Positions 1-6,860 of a DNA stretch of 14,133 nucleotides are shown one piece after another. Under the pieces are notes generated by a model. It was not told the DNA's origin. It worked only from the letters and a program-made list of their open reading frames with translations, and ran no database searches. The stretch's first letter is position 1; each line of letters opens with the position of its first letter. Source of the stretch: Bacteroidota bacterium (lineage in GTDB: Bacteria > Bacteroidota > Bacteroidia > Chitinophagales > Chitinophagaceae); contig JAURLW010000137.1 in NCBI GenBank assembly GCA_030831005.1, positions 1 through 14,133 on the forward strand, read 5' to 3'. The position numbers were made by a program, and so were the translations under genes.

Positions 1-638
1 CCTGCAAAATTAATCTGATTGATTTGCGATTTAATTCCTTTGTCAATGGTAATAGTGAGAACAACATTATTAACTATGGTAGTATCAGTTCGTTCTTTAA
101 TTTGAACGCTGGTATTAGAAAATCCCTTATCTGCATAGTACTTTTTGATTTTAGTAGCCACTTCTTTTTTTATGGACTCCGTAACTACTTTTGCTTTGAC
201 CAAATTTATTTTATCCTTTATCTCTTGTGTCTCTCCTTTTTTTACACCTTTTATAATATACCTACTTAAACGTGGTCGTTCTTCTAATTGTATTTCTAAA
301 AATGCTTTATCATTAATAACCTTGCTAACTTTAATTTTGACATCTGCAAACAAATCTTGTTTCCATAAATTTCTGATTGCTTTACTTATTAACTCGTCAT
401 TATTGAGTTTTATTTTTGAACCCACTTCAAGACCGGCAACAGCTAATAACAACTCTTCATCTAAATAGCGTACACCTTTAATAGCAACCCCTCCAATTGT
501 ATATTCCACAGGCGCTTTAGTTTCTTCGTTGGAAGAAGGGTTAAAAGCAGCCTTAGCACCTAAGCCTTGCGCAAAAACAGCCGGGCAGGCAAATACTGCT
601 ATTAGCAATAAGTAACTATTTTTCTTAATTAAATTCAT
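1..638 (-). CDS. bamA: BamA outer-membrane assembly factor, N-terminal part (cut by window edge)
   Basis: Reading the reverse strand from the ATG at 638 gives an open frame of 212 codons with no stop to the window edge. It starts with a Sec signal peptide (MNLIKKNSYLLLIAVF, cleavage likely at FA|Q, residue 23). POTRA-type repeats follow: one at about 46-120 (IGGVAIKGVRYL, then NLWKQDLFADVKI), a second at about 121-200 (RYIIKGVKKGE, then YYADKGFSN), and the beginning of a third (INQINFAG). This is the periplasmic part of BamA/Omp85, which folds beta-barrel proteins into the outer membrane; the barrel itself lies outside the window. The start overlaps the uppS stop by 14 nt, so the two are very probably co-transcribed. 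The uppS-bamA order is common in Bacteroidota and resembles the uppS to bamA cluster of proteobacteria. TamA or another Omp85 protein is less likely given the neighbour. Confidence 0.9.
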   Translation of the reverse strand, partial: MNLIKKNSYLLLIAVFACPAVFAQGLGAKAAFNPSSNEETKAPVEYTIGGVAIKGVRYLDEELLLAVAGLEVGSKIKLNNDELISKAIRNLWKQDLFADVKIKVSKVINDKAFLEIQLEERPRLSRYIIKGVKKGETQEIKDKINLVKAKVVTESIKKEVATKIKKYYADKGFSNTSVQIKERTDTTIVNNVVLTITIDKGIKSQINQINFA

Positions 639-1398
639 CAACATTTGTTAAGTTCGTTTGAATTTGCTCACTTGTTTTACCAAAACGACGTTCTCTATTT
701 TGATAATCACAAATGGCTTGTATAAATTGTTCTTTTCTAAAATCGGGCCAATGCGTACTTGTGAAGTACAACTCTGCATAAGCTAACTGATACAAAAGGA
801 AATTGCTTATTCTATGTTCTCCGCTTGTTCTAATCATCAATTCCGGATCTGGAAATGATGCTGTAGATAAATGAGCACTTATTAATTCGTCATTAATAGC
901 ATCAATACTTAATTGATTGTTTTTTACAGCCGTAGAAATTTGCTTAATTGCTTCAACCAATTCCCATTTGGCACTATAACTTAAAGCTAATATCAAAGTT
1001 AAGCCCGTATTAGCAGCCGTAAGCTCTATCGCTTCGTTCATTTCTACTTGGCATTTGTGGGGCAAACTCGCTAAATCTCCAATTACACAAAGTCTTACAT
1101 TATTCTTATTCAAATCATTAACCTCTTTTCTAATGGTATTGACTAACAATTCCATTAGAGCATCTACTTCTTCCTTTGGTCTATTCCAGTTTTCCGTAGA
1201 AAAGGCATATAAGGTTAAATACTGAATACCTATTTGTGCACTTACGTTAACTATTTCTCTTACACTCAATACCCCTTCATGATGTCCATATACTCTATCT
1301 TTATTGCGCTCTTTAGCCCAACGACCATTTCCATCCATTATGATGGCAATGTGTTTAGGTAATTTTGCATAATCAATAGCGTCCATTGTTGGAGTCAT
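625..1398 (-). CDS. uppS: Isoprenyl transferase (undecaprenyl diphosphate synthase)
   Basis: This cis-prenyltransferase condenses farnesyl diphosphate with isopentenyl diphosphate to make undecaprenyl diphosphate, the lipid carrier for peptidoglycan and surface glycans. The 257 aa length is normal for the family. Visible motifs are HIAIIMDGNGRWA (Mg-binding Asp22, Arg26, Trp27), YGHHEG (about 37-42), YAFSTENWNRP (about 64-74) and the C-terminal block IRTSGEHRISNFLL that binds the homoallylic substrate. All expected active-site residues are present. The ATG at 1398 is taken as start; an in-frame ATG four codons later is an alternative that would keep the whole domain. It lies just upstream of bamA and overlaps it, and it is divergent from upp. 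A -7-like box (1435-1442) lies about 37 nt upstream of the start. Confidence 0.96.
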   Translation of the reverse strand: MTPTMDAIDYAKLPKHIAIIMDGNGRWAKERNKDRVYGHHEGVLSVREIVNVSAQIGIQYLTLYAFSTENWNRPKEEVDALMELLVNTIRKEVNDLNKNNVRLCVIGDLASLPHKCQVEMNEAIELTAANTGLTLILALSYSAKWELVEAIKQISTAVKNNQLSIDAINDELISAHLSTASFPDPELMIRTSGEHRISNFLLYQLAYAELYFTSTHWPDFRKEQFIQAICDYQNRERRFGKTSEQIQTNLTNVDEFN

Positions 1399-1434
1399 AA
1401 TTTAATTTAGTTGAATTAAGGAGTTGCGAAGTTA

Positions 1435-1442
1435 CAAAAATA
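1435..1442 (-). promoter_or_regulatory. Putative uppS-bamA promoter, -7 box
   Basis: On the reverse strand this reads TATTTTTG, a full match to the Bacteroidota sigma -7 consensus TAnnTTTG. It would place the transcription start near 1428, leaving a leader of about 30 nt. I see no good TTTG -33 element at the usual spacing of about 19 nt, so the call rests on one short box and its position. Confidence 0.45.
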
Positions 1443-1478
1443 GGCGTATGCTTGAGGTATTGCTACTTAAATATTTAG

Positions 1479-1497
1479 TTTAACGGTATTTTAACGG
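1479..1497. repeat. Tandem 8-mer TTTAACGG with 11-bp period
   Basis: TTTAACGG occurs at 1479-1486 and again at 1490-1497, with start points 11 bp apart, about one helical turn. It sits in the 191-bp region between the divergent uppS and upp genes, upstream of both. Two same-face copies in a divergent promoter region could be a binding site for a regulator, but chance is possible in AT-rich DNA. No regulator is identified. Confidence 0.3.
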
Positions 1498-1589
1498 CAA
1501 AATGGGTATTGCCACCCAGAAGCCTGCGATTTTCAAAATAAAAATTTACTTTTACAATTAAGAATTTTTGACTTTAAACTAGCAGATAT

Positions 1590-2237
1590 ATGATACACCA
1601 CTTAAGCGAAGTACATTCATTAGTTCAAATTTGGATAAATGAGCTAAGAGACCATGCTATACAGCAAGATAGAATGCGTTTTAGAAGAAATATAGAGCGT
1701 ATTGGAGAAGTGGCAGCTTATGAAATTAGTAAAACCTTTTCTTATGAAGCCATTAAAATAACAACCCCACTGGAAACAACAATAGGCTATAACCTTAAAA
1801 ACCAACCTGTTATAGCAACTATATTGCGTGCAGGTCTACCCTTATTTCAAGGGTTAATGAACTACTTGGATAAAGCAGATAGTTCTTTTGTGGCAGCTTA
1901 TAGAAAACATGATGAACAAGGATTTCATATTGAACAATCTTATGTTACAGCACCCAATTTAGAGGGCAGACCCCTAATTATAGCAGATCCTATGTTAGCA
2001 ACGGGCGCCTCTTTTATAAAGGCTATTCCAAGTCTTTTGAGTAATGGCACACCTAGTGAGCTACATATCGTTTGTGTGATAGCGAGCCAAGAAGGTATAA
2101 ACTTTGTAAAACAAGCCTTGCCAGAAGCCCATATTTGGGTGGGCGCTATTGACCCGAGACTAAATGACAAAAGCTACATTTTACCAGGACTCGGAGACGC
2201 AGGAGATTTATGCTTTGGAGAGAAATTACAAAATTAA
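1590..2237 (+). CDS. upp: Uracil phosphoribosyltransferase
   Basis: Makes UMP from uracil and PRPP in the cytoplasm (pyrimidine salvage). The 215 aa length fits the UPRTase family (about 208-216). Landmarks are ILRAGLPLFQG at 78-88, the PRPP-binding loop DPMLATGAS at 133-141, and the uracil-binding tail PGLGDAGD at 199-206. These separate Upp from PyrR and other phosphoribosyltransferases; PyrR lacks the PGLGDAGD tail. The start has no Shine-Dalgarno sequence (upstream context agcagatat), as is usual in Bacteroidota. It is divergent from uppS and precedes porP by 97 nt. The similar names upp and uppS are a coincidence; the enzymes are unrelated. No strong TAnnTTTG box is visible upstream; the nearest is TACTTTTA at 1547-1554. 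Confidence 0.95.
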   Translation: MIHHLSEVHSLVQIWINELRDHAIQQDRMRFRRNIERIGEVAAYEISKTFSYEAIKITTPLETTIGYNLKNQPVIATILRAGLPLFQGLMNYLDKADSSFVAAYRKHDEQGFHIEQSYVTAPNLEGRPLIIADPMLATGASFIKAIPSLLSNGTPSELHIVCVIASQEGINFVKQALPEAHIWVGAIDPRLNDKSYILPGLGDAGDLCFGEKLQN

Positions 2238-2281
2238 CCCAACTTAAAAAAAGAGCCTGATGTCTTGTTTATTAGAAAAAC

Positions 2282-2308
2282 TTGTACTAAATTGCTAACT
2301 TATAATTG
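2282..2308 (+). promoter_or_regulatory. Weak candidate promoter for the porP/sprF gene
   Basis: TTG at 2282-2284 and TATAATTG at 2301-2308 (7 of 8 to TAnnTTTG counting the free positions) are separated by 16 nt, slightly short of the usual spacing. The box ends 26 nt before the start codon at 2335. The two-part arrangement is suggestive only. Confidence 0.28.
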
Positions 2309-2334
2309 GCTACTTATAATCTAAATTATATTTA

Positions 2335-3372
2335 ATGAAAAAAATACTAGTAGGACTAAGCTTATTAACTGCATGTTTTAGCAATTCATTTGCTCAAGAT
2401 GTGCATTTTTCTCAATATTTTACTTCTCCTTTAACTTTAAATCCTGCACTGACCGGATTAACGCAATGCGATTTACGTTTTGGAGCAAATTACAGAACAC
2501 AATGGGCTACTGTTTCTAACACTCCGTATACTACAGGTACAGTTTCATTTGATATAGCTACGCTAAAGAATTCATTACCAGAAGGTGATGCCTTAGGCGT
2601 TGGCATGTTAGTGCTTTACGACCAATCAGGTACCGGTGCATTAACCAACATGACTACAGGTATTTCATTAGCTTATCATAAATCTTTAGGTTACTACAAA
2701 AACCATACGATTTCTTTTGGTGTTCAAGGCTATATCGTTCAAAAGAAAATCAATTTCAACAAATTAATATTTGAAAACCAATTCGATCCTAATACTGGAC
2801 TTACAAATTTACCTTCTGGAGAAGTACCTCCAACTGGTGATTTGACTTATCCTGACTTTAATATTGGATTGATGTACTCAGGTAAAATAAATGATTATGC
2901 TACTGCATATGCAGGTGCTTCTTTATATCATCTTTCTGAACCTACAGAAAACTTTTTAGCAGGTCCAGGACATAAAATTCACCAACGTATTTCTGCTTAT
3001 GCAGGTTCTTCAATCAACTTGAATGATAATATGTTATTATATTTAAGTGCTTTGTATCAATCACAAGCTGCAGCTACAGAAGTTGTATTAGGAGCAGCTA
3101 CGGGTTTCATCTTAAACCCAGGGCATGACGAGTATACCAGAAACACAGTATTATACATGGGCGGTTGGTATCGTTATGATGATGCAATTATCCCTTATAT
3201 TGGTTTAGAATTTACTAAAATGAAAATCGGTTTTAGCTATGATGTAAACACATCTAGTTTTGCACCGGCAACAAATGGCGCTGGTGGCGTTGAGATTTCA
3301 TTAATCTACAATGGCTGTATCAACAAAAGAGACCCAAGACCACATTATAATTTTACTTGTCCTAAATTTTAA
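2335..3372 (+). CDS. PorP/SprF family type IX secretion system outer-membrane protein
   Basis: The 345 aa protein has an N-terminal signal sequence (KKILVGLSLLTACFSNSFA) followed by the family hallmark HFSQYFTSPLTLNPALTG at 24-41. The rest is glycine- and aromatic-rich with alternating strands, as in a beta-barrel, and it ends in Phe, the C-terminal aromatic typical of outer-membrane proteins. Family members (P. gingivalis PorP, F. johnsoniae SprF) take part in type IX secretion or in export and anchoring of specific surface adhesins. The signal most likely cleaves at A20|Q21, just before the hallmark. An LTAC sequence at 11-14 also fits a lipobox, so lipidation at Cys14 cannot be excluded. 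No gldKLMN or large adhesin gene adjoins it, so it may be a stand-alone paralogue. A strong terminator follows 17 nt after the stop. Confidence 0.88.
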   Translation: MKKILVGLSLLTACFSNSFAQDVHFSQYFTSPLTLNPALTGLTQCDLRFGANYRTQWATVSNTPYTTGTVSFDIATLKNSLPEGDALGVGMLVLYDQSGTGALTNMTTGISLAYHKSLGYYKNHTISFGVQGYIVQKKINFNKLIFENQFDPNTGLTNLPSGEVPPTGDLTYPDFNIGLMYSGKINDYATAYAGASLYHLSEPTENFLAGPGHKIHQRISAYAGSSINLNDNMLLYLSALYQSQAAATEVVLGAATGFILNPGHDEYTRNTVLYMGGWYRYDDAIIPYIGLEFTKMKIGFSYDVNTSSFAPATNGAGGVEISLIYNGCINKRDPRPHYNFTCPKF

Positions 3373-3389
3373 TTAAAAGCATTCTTAAC

Positions 3390-3420
3390 AAATAGCCGGT
3401 ATTAGCCGGCTATTTTTATT
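3390..3420 (+). terminator. Rho-independent terminator after porP/sprF
   Basis: AAATAGCCGG (3390-3399) and CCGGCTATTT (3406-3415) form a perfect 10-bp stem with a six-base loop, tattag, followed by a T-rich tail (3413-3421). It starts 17 nt after the porP stop. The tail ends only about 10 nt before the next start codon at 3430, so the downstream gene must use a promoter inside or overlapping the hairpin, or depend on read-through. TATTTTTA at 3411-3418, within the tail, is one base from the -7 consensus. Confidence 0.85.
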
Positions 3421-3429
3421 TTATCGAAG

Positions 3430-4134
3430 ATGAACAACAAAGCTACCCTATTCCTTATTCCAATTCCCGTTGCAGAAGATGCCAACGAAACCTTATCAAT
3501 GGAACTTATCAAAGTAGTTCCAACCATTAAATACTTCTTCGTAGAAAACCTTAGAACAGCAAGACGATTTTTAAAAAGTGTAGATAAAACTATAGATATT
3601 GATACCTGCCACTTTATTGAAATTGATAAACATAATGGCATTGACTATAAAACTTTTAAAGATTGGCTAAAGGAAGGCAGAACTATTGGCATTATGAGCG
3701 AAGCTGGTTGCCCTGGCATTGCTGATCCTGGATCTGACTTAGTAATGCTAGCCCACGAATATAATGCAAAAGTATTGCCCTTAACTGGACCAAGTTCGCT
3801 ATTCTTAGCACTAATGGCTTCTGGATTAAATGGACAAAAGTTTGCCTTTCACGGTTATATAGCGCTAAAGCACCCGTTGAGAAGAGAAAATATTATAGCA
3901 CTTGAACAACAATCTAAAAAGGAAAATCTAACACAGATAATCATTGAAACCCCATATAGAAATGACCAATTAATGGCGGATCTATTAAAACAATTAGCTC
4001 CCAATACTAAATTGTGTATTGCAAAAAACGTTAGTAGTAAAGATAGTTTTATAAAAACTAAAAAAGTAGCCGACTGGAAAAACCAAACTATTGAAATTGG
4101 GAAAGTACCTTGTGTATTTCTGATATTAGCTTAA
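3430..4134 (+). CDS. RsmI-like SAM-dependent methyltransferase (tetrapyrrole methylase fold, short form)
   Basis: Related to RsmI, which 2'-O-methylates C1402 of 16S rRNA. The 234 aa protein keeps the two-domain SAM-binding core: an N-terminal strand LFLIPIPVAED where RsmI has LYVVATPIGN, the IMSEAGCPGIADPG block at 88-101 (RsmI: SDAGTPLISDPG), PLTGPSSLFLALMASGL at 117-133 (RsmI: PGPCALITALSASGL), and IIETPYRN at 171-178. It ends there, without the C-terminal helical domain of full RsmI (about 280 aa). Short homologues of this type are known in Bacteroidota and usually carry only a generic methyltransferase name, so the rRNA target is inferred. The gene starts right behind the porP terminator and ends tail-to-tail with the glycosyltransferase, overlapping it by 4 nt. 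Confidence 0.85.
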   Translation: MNNKATLFLIPIPVAEDANETLSMELIKVVPTIKYFFVENLRTARRFLKSVDKTIDIDTCHFIEIDKHNGIDYKTFKDWLKEGRTIGIMSEAGCPGIADPGSDLVMLAHEYNAKVLPLTGPSSLFLALMASGLNGQKFAFHGYIALKHPLRRENIIALEQQSKKENLTQIIIETPYRNDQLMADLLKQLAPNTKLCIAKNVSSKDSFIKTKKVADWKNQTIEIGKVPCVFLILA

Positions 4135-5255
4135 CGCAATATACGCCCTTTCCATTCATAGGTTTTCAGCTTAGAAAACAAGGCAGCGCTTACCATATAA
4201 ATAATATGGGGCAATTGCAAGCTAATAAGAATTGTGTACGCATTTTTAAAATTGAAAAAATGTTTTGCCTTGCTTAACAATAAGGCTTCAGCAATGATTT
4301 TCAATGCGATAAAAGTAATGCATAGCATAACGTAATGGGTATTTGAAAACGCCATTACAAAAAGTATAAGGCAACACAAATTGAAAATAAAAACAAAAAC
4401 TAAGGTGCTTGTCAAAAGTACATTTTTATAATTCCCCATCTTAGATGCCCATCGTACACGTTGTTGAAAAAAGCCACGAACATTGTCTTGAGGTAAAGTC
4501 TGCACAATAGCTTCTGGATGAAATGCATAGCTAATTTTCGGATTGGCGGTTTGCCTATATTTATTTAAGAATAAAAAGTCGTCACCCGAGGCTAAATGAT
4601 CAACTCCTTGAAATCCCTTTAACTCAAAAAATAATTGTTTTTCAAAAACAAAATTAGCGCCATTATTCATAGATGCAGACCCTAGTGCATACAAGGAAAT
4701 ACCAATGGATTGCATCATCATAAAATCTAAGGACTGAAATGCAGCAAGTAAAGTGCCGTCGTTACTAAAACTTACAGGGGCAATAGCCATTCTCGATTGA
4801 TCTCTTTCTATAAAATAAGCTATGGTTCTTAACCAGTTTTTATCAAATACACAATCAGCATCCGTAGTTATTATAAAATCATGATGTGCAATTTGAATGC
4901 CTTCATGTAGGGCTCTTTTTTTATTTTTAAGCGACAACTCTTCTAAATTCTCCAATTGCAATAAACGAATGTTGCTACTACAAAAGGGCAATATTTTTTC
5001 TACTGTACTATCTTCAGAAAAGTCATCTACAATAATTAACTCATAATGAGATTCGGGATAATTTAATTGCCTAAAAGAATGTATCAGCTCCACAATATTA
5101 TGCTCTTCATTTCGAGCCGGCACTACAATAGAGAATTTTAAAGAAGGTTTATAATCGATAGGAATTAAGGGTGTCTGCATACTTTTAAATCCATAACGTA
5201 GTATTGCAAAACCAATAAAATAGATAAGTCCAATAAAAATTAAAAAATAGAACAT
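4131..5255 (-). CDS. Membrane-bound family 2 glycosyltransferase
   Basis: The 374 aa protein has one N-terminal membrane segment (about 2-19), a cytoplasmic GT-A domain and about three C-terminal membrane segments (roughly 282-362). GT2 motifs are in order: IVVPARNEEHNI (43-54), IIVDDFSEDST (74-84), the DxD metal site TTDADC (130-135), NGANFVF (198-204), a catalytic acid SGDDFLF (223-229) and QxxRW at Q265-W269. The QxxRW motif suggests a processive or polyisoprenyl-linked enzyme facing the cytoplasm. The substrate is unknown; glycolipid, polysaccharide or carotenoid glycosylation are all possible. Its ATG shares one base with the hydrolase stop (TAATG), indicating translational coupling. It is the last gene of the seven-gene run and overlaps the RsmI-like gene tail-to-tail; no terminator hairpin is visible between them. 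Confidence 0.88.
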   Translation of the reverse strand: MFYFLIFIGLIYFIGFAILRYGFKSMQTPLIPIDYKPSLKFSIVVPARNEEHNIVELIHSFRQLNYPESHYELIIVDDFSEDSTVEKILPFCSSNIRLLQLENLEELSLKNKKRALHEGIQIAHHDFIITTDADCVFDKNWLRTIAYFIERDQSRMAIAPVSFSNDGTLLAAFQSLDFMMMQSIGISLYALGSASMNNGANFVFEKQLFFELKGFQGVDHLASGDDFLFLNKYRQTANPKISYAFHPEAIVQTLPQDNVRGFFQQRVRWASKMGNYKNVLLTSTLVFVFIFNLCCLILFVMAFSNTHYVMLCITFIALKIIAEALLLSKAKHFFNFKNAYTILISLQLPHIIYMVSAALFSKLKTYEWKGRILR

Positions 5256-6076
5256 TAGGAAAAGGCTTTCTTTAAAACTATTGGAAAGATGGATGGATTA
5301 AAAATATTATGACCGCAAGCAAGTTCATTTTTTTGAATATTCGAAAATGCATTTAGCGATTTCAATAAGTGTTTTTTATTAATGATAGGATCATGAATGC
5401 CATAAAATAACAGTATTTTTTCCTGCTCTTTGGGGTTTTGTATTAAATATGATTTTAACTCCTTACTAAAATCAAGCCGATGAACACAATTCCAAAAATA
5501 CGACAAGCGTCTTCTTTTTAATTGAGAATGCGTAGTAGACATATACAAACGCTTACTGGCAGCGTCTAGAATATGAGTAAAAGCTAAAAGGTTTATGATA
5601 CCAAATACAATATGAGGGAAATGAATAAATGAATACATAAGTCCTTTTCCTAAACGATTGCCTGTTATAAACTTGAAAAACCTACTATTAAAAACTCCAT
5701 CAGGAGCTAAAAGATAAACTTTTTCTACAGCAGCAATATCTTGTTCAAAAATAGACAAGGCTATTCTCGCACCAATACTATAGGCTAATAAAGAGTAGAT
5801 TTGTATATTAAATTGCTTTCTAAAATAAGCAGTTAAAGCATTAGTATGAGCTGCAGTCCATTCAAACCCCTTACTGTGCATGTTAGCACCATGAAAAGGC
5901 AAATCGACAATAAGTAGCGTATGAGTATCTTTCAGATACGCTGCCAGTTCATCAAAAACAGTAGCATTTTGACCATATCCGTAAAAACAAATTAAATACT
6001 GCTTTGCATTTCCTCTAACATAGAAGTGTATCTCCGTATCTAATAAAGTGGTAGCATAAGTAACAACGGTTTGCAT
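5255..6076 (-). CDS. Alpha/beta hydrolase
   Basis: The 273 aa protein has alpha/beta-hydrolase landmarks: an oxyanion-loop sequence FYGYGQNATVF (31-41), DLPFHGAN (58-65), a nucleophile elbow LLAYSIGAR with Ser100 (Ala replaces the first Gly of GxSxG), an acid in YGIHDPII (Asp229) and His256 in ACGHNIF. The complete Ser-Asp-His triad suggests an active esterase, lipase or thioesterase-type enzyme; the substrate cannot be read from sequence. There is no signal peptide. A hydrophobic stretch around 146-166 fits a lid or a membrane-associated helix, so a lipid-like substrate is possible. It is coupled to the downstream GT2 gene by TAATG and follows the ABC ATPase after 13 nt. Confidence 0.85.
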   Translation of the reverse strand: MQTVVTYATTLLDTEIHFYVRGNAKQYLICFYGYGQNATVFDELAAYLKDTHTLLIVDLPFHGANMHSKGFEWTAAHTNALTAYFRKQFNIQIYSLLAYSIGARIALSIFEQDIAAVEKVYLLAPDGVFNSRFFKFITGNRLGKGLMYSFIHFPHIVFGIINLLAFTHILDAASKRLYMSTTHSQLKRRRLSYFWNCVHRLDFSKELKSYLIQNPKEQEKILLFYGIHDPIINKKHLLKSLNAFSNIQKNELACGHNIFNPSIFPIVLKKAFS

Positions 6077-6089
6077 ATAGTAAGTTTAA

Positions 6090-6848
6090 TTATTCATCGC
6101 GTAAAGCCTTGCCTGTTAGATTAATAAAAACATCTTCAAGACTGGCTTGCTTTACCGGTAATGGTTTTTGAAAGCCTGTTGCTAATAATTGATCAATCAA
6201 ATTAGAAGGCGTATCAATTTTACTAATAACGCCGGCATCTACAATAGCCACTCGATCACATAACACTTCAGCTTCATCCATATAGTGCGTGGTCAATACA
6301 ATGGTAGTACCTGTAGAGCGAAGACTTAATATTAGATCCCACAAGTTTCTTCTAGCTTGAGGATCCAAGCCTGTTGTAGGTTCGTCTAAGAAAATAACTT
6401 TAGGATTATTAATTAGAGTAGTTGCAATAGAGAATCGTTGTTTCTGCCCTCCAGACAACTCCTTATATTTTGCTTTTGCCTTTTCGGTTAATTGCACTTT
6501 GTTTAATAACTCAATAGCATCAATTTGTTTATTATACAAACCTGCAAAAAGCTCTATTAACTGCGTTAGATTTAAATTTGGATAATAACCAGCAGCTTGT
6601 AATTGCACACCAATAACTTCTTTGATTTTAATTGGCTCTTTATCTAAATCAAATCCACACACTTGCACCTTGCCAGAAGTTTTAGGCCTTAGTGTTTCTA
6701 TAATTTCTAAAGTAGTAGTCTTCCCTGCTCCATTTGGACCTAAGAGTCCGAATATTTCTCCTTCATTAACATAAAAACTAATAGCATTTACCGCCATAAA
6801 GTTGTCGTATTTTTTAACTAATTGCTGAACTTCTATAATCTTATTCAT
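6090..6848 (-). CDS. ABC transporter ATP-binding protein (ABC-2 exporter type)
   Basis: A complete 252 aa nucleotide-binding domain: Walker A GPNGAGKTT (37-45, Lys43), Q-loop in GVQLQAAG (80-87), signature LSGGQ (131-135), Walker B VIFLDEP (151-157, Glu156), D-loop GLD (160-162) and H-loop His188. The C-terminal tail ASLEDVFINLTGKALRD is typical of ATPases that pair with ABC-2 permeases (DrrA/NatA/YadG type), which export drugs, lipids, polysaccharides or sodium. No permease gene lies on either side: the neighbours are the RlmK-like gene (12 nt) and the hydrolase (13 nt). The membrane partner must be encoded elsewhere, or the protein is an orphan. Confidence 0.92.
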   Translation of the reverse strand: MNKIIEVQQLVKKYDNFMAVNAISFYVNEGEIFGLLGPNGAGKTTTLEIIETLRPKTSGKVQVCGFDLDKEPIKIKEVIGVQLQAAGYYPNLNLTQLIELFAGLYNKQIDAIELLNKVQLTEKAKAKYKELSGGQKQRFSIATTLINNPKVIFLDEPTTGLDPQARRNLWDLILSLRSTGTTIVLTTHYMDEAEVLCDRVAIVDAGVISKIDTPSNLIDQLLATGFQKPLPVKQASLEDVFINLTGKALRDE

Positions 6849-6860
6849 TTAAAAACTATT

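Noticed and set aside
24..468. Forward-strand open frames at the left edge
   Set aside because: They are low-complexity shadows opposite the clear BamA signal peptide and POTRA coding on the reverse strand.
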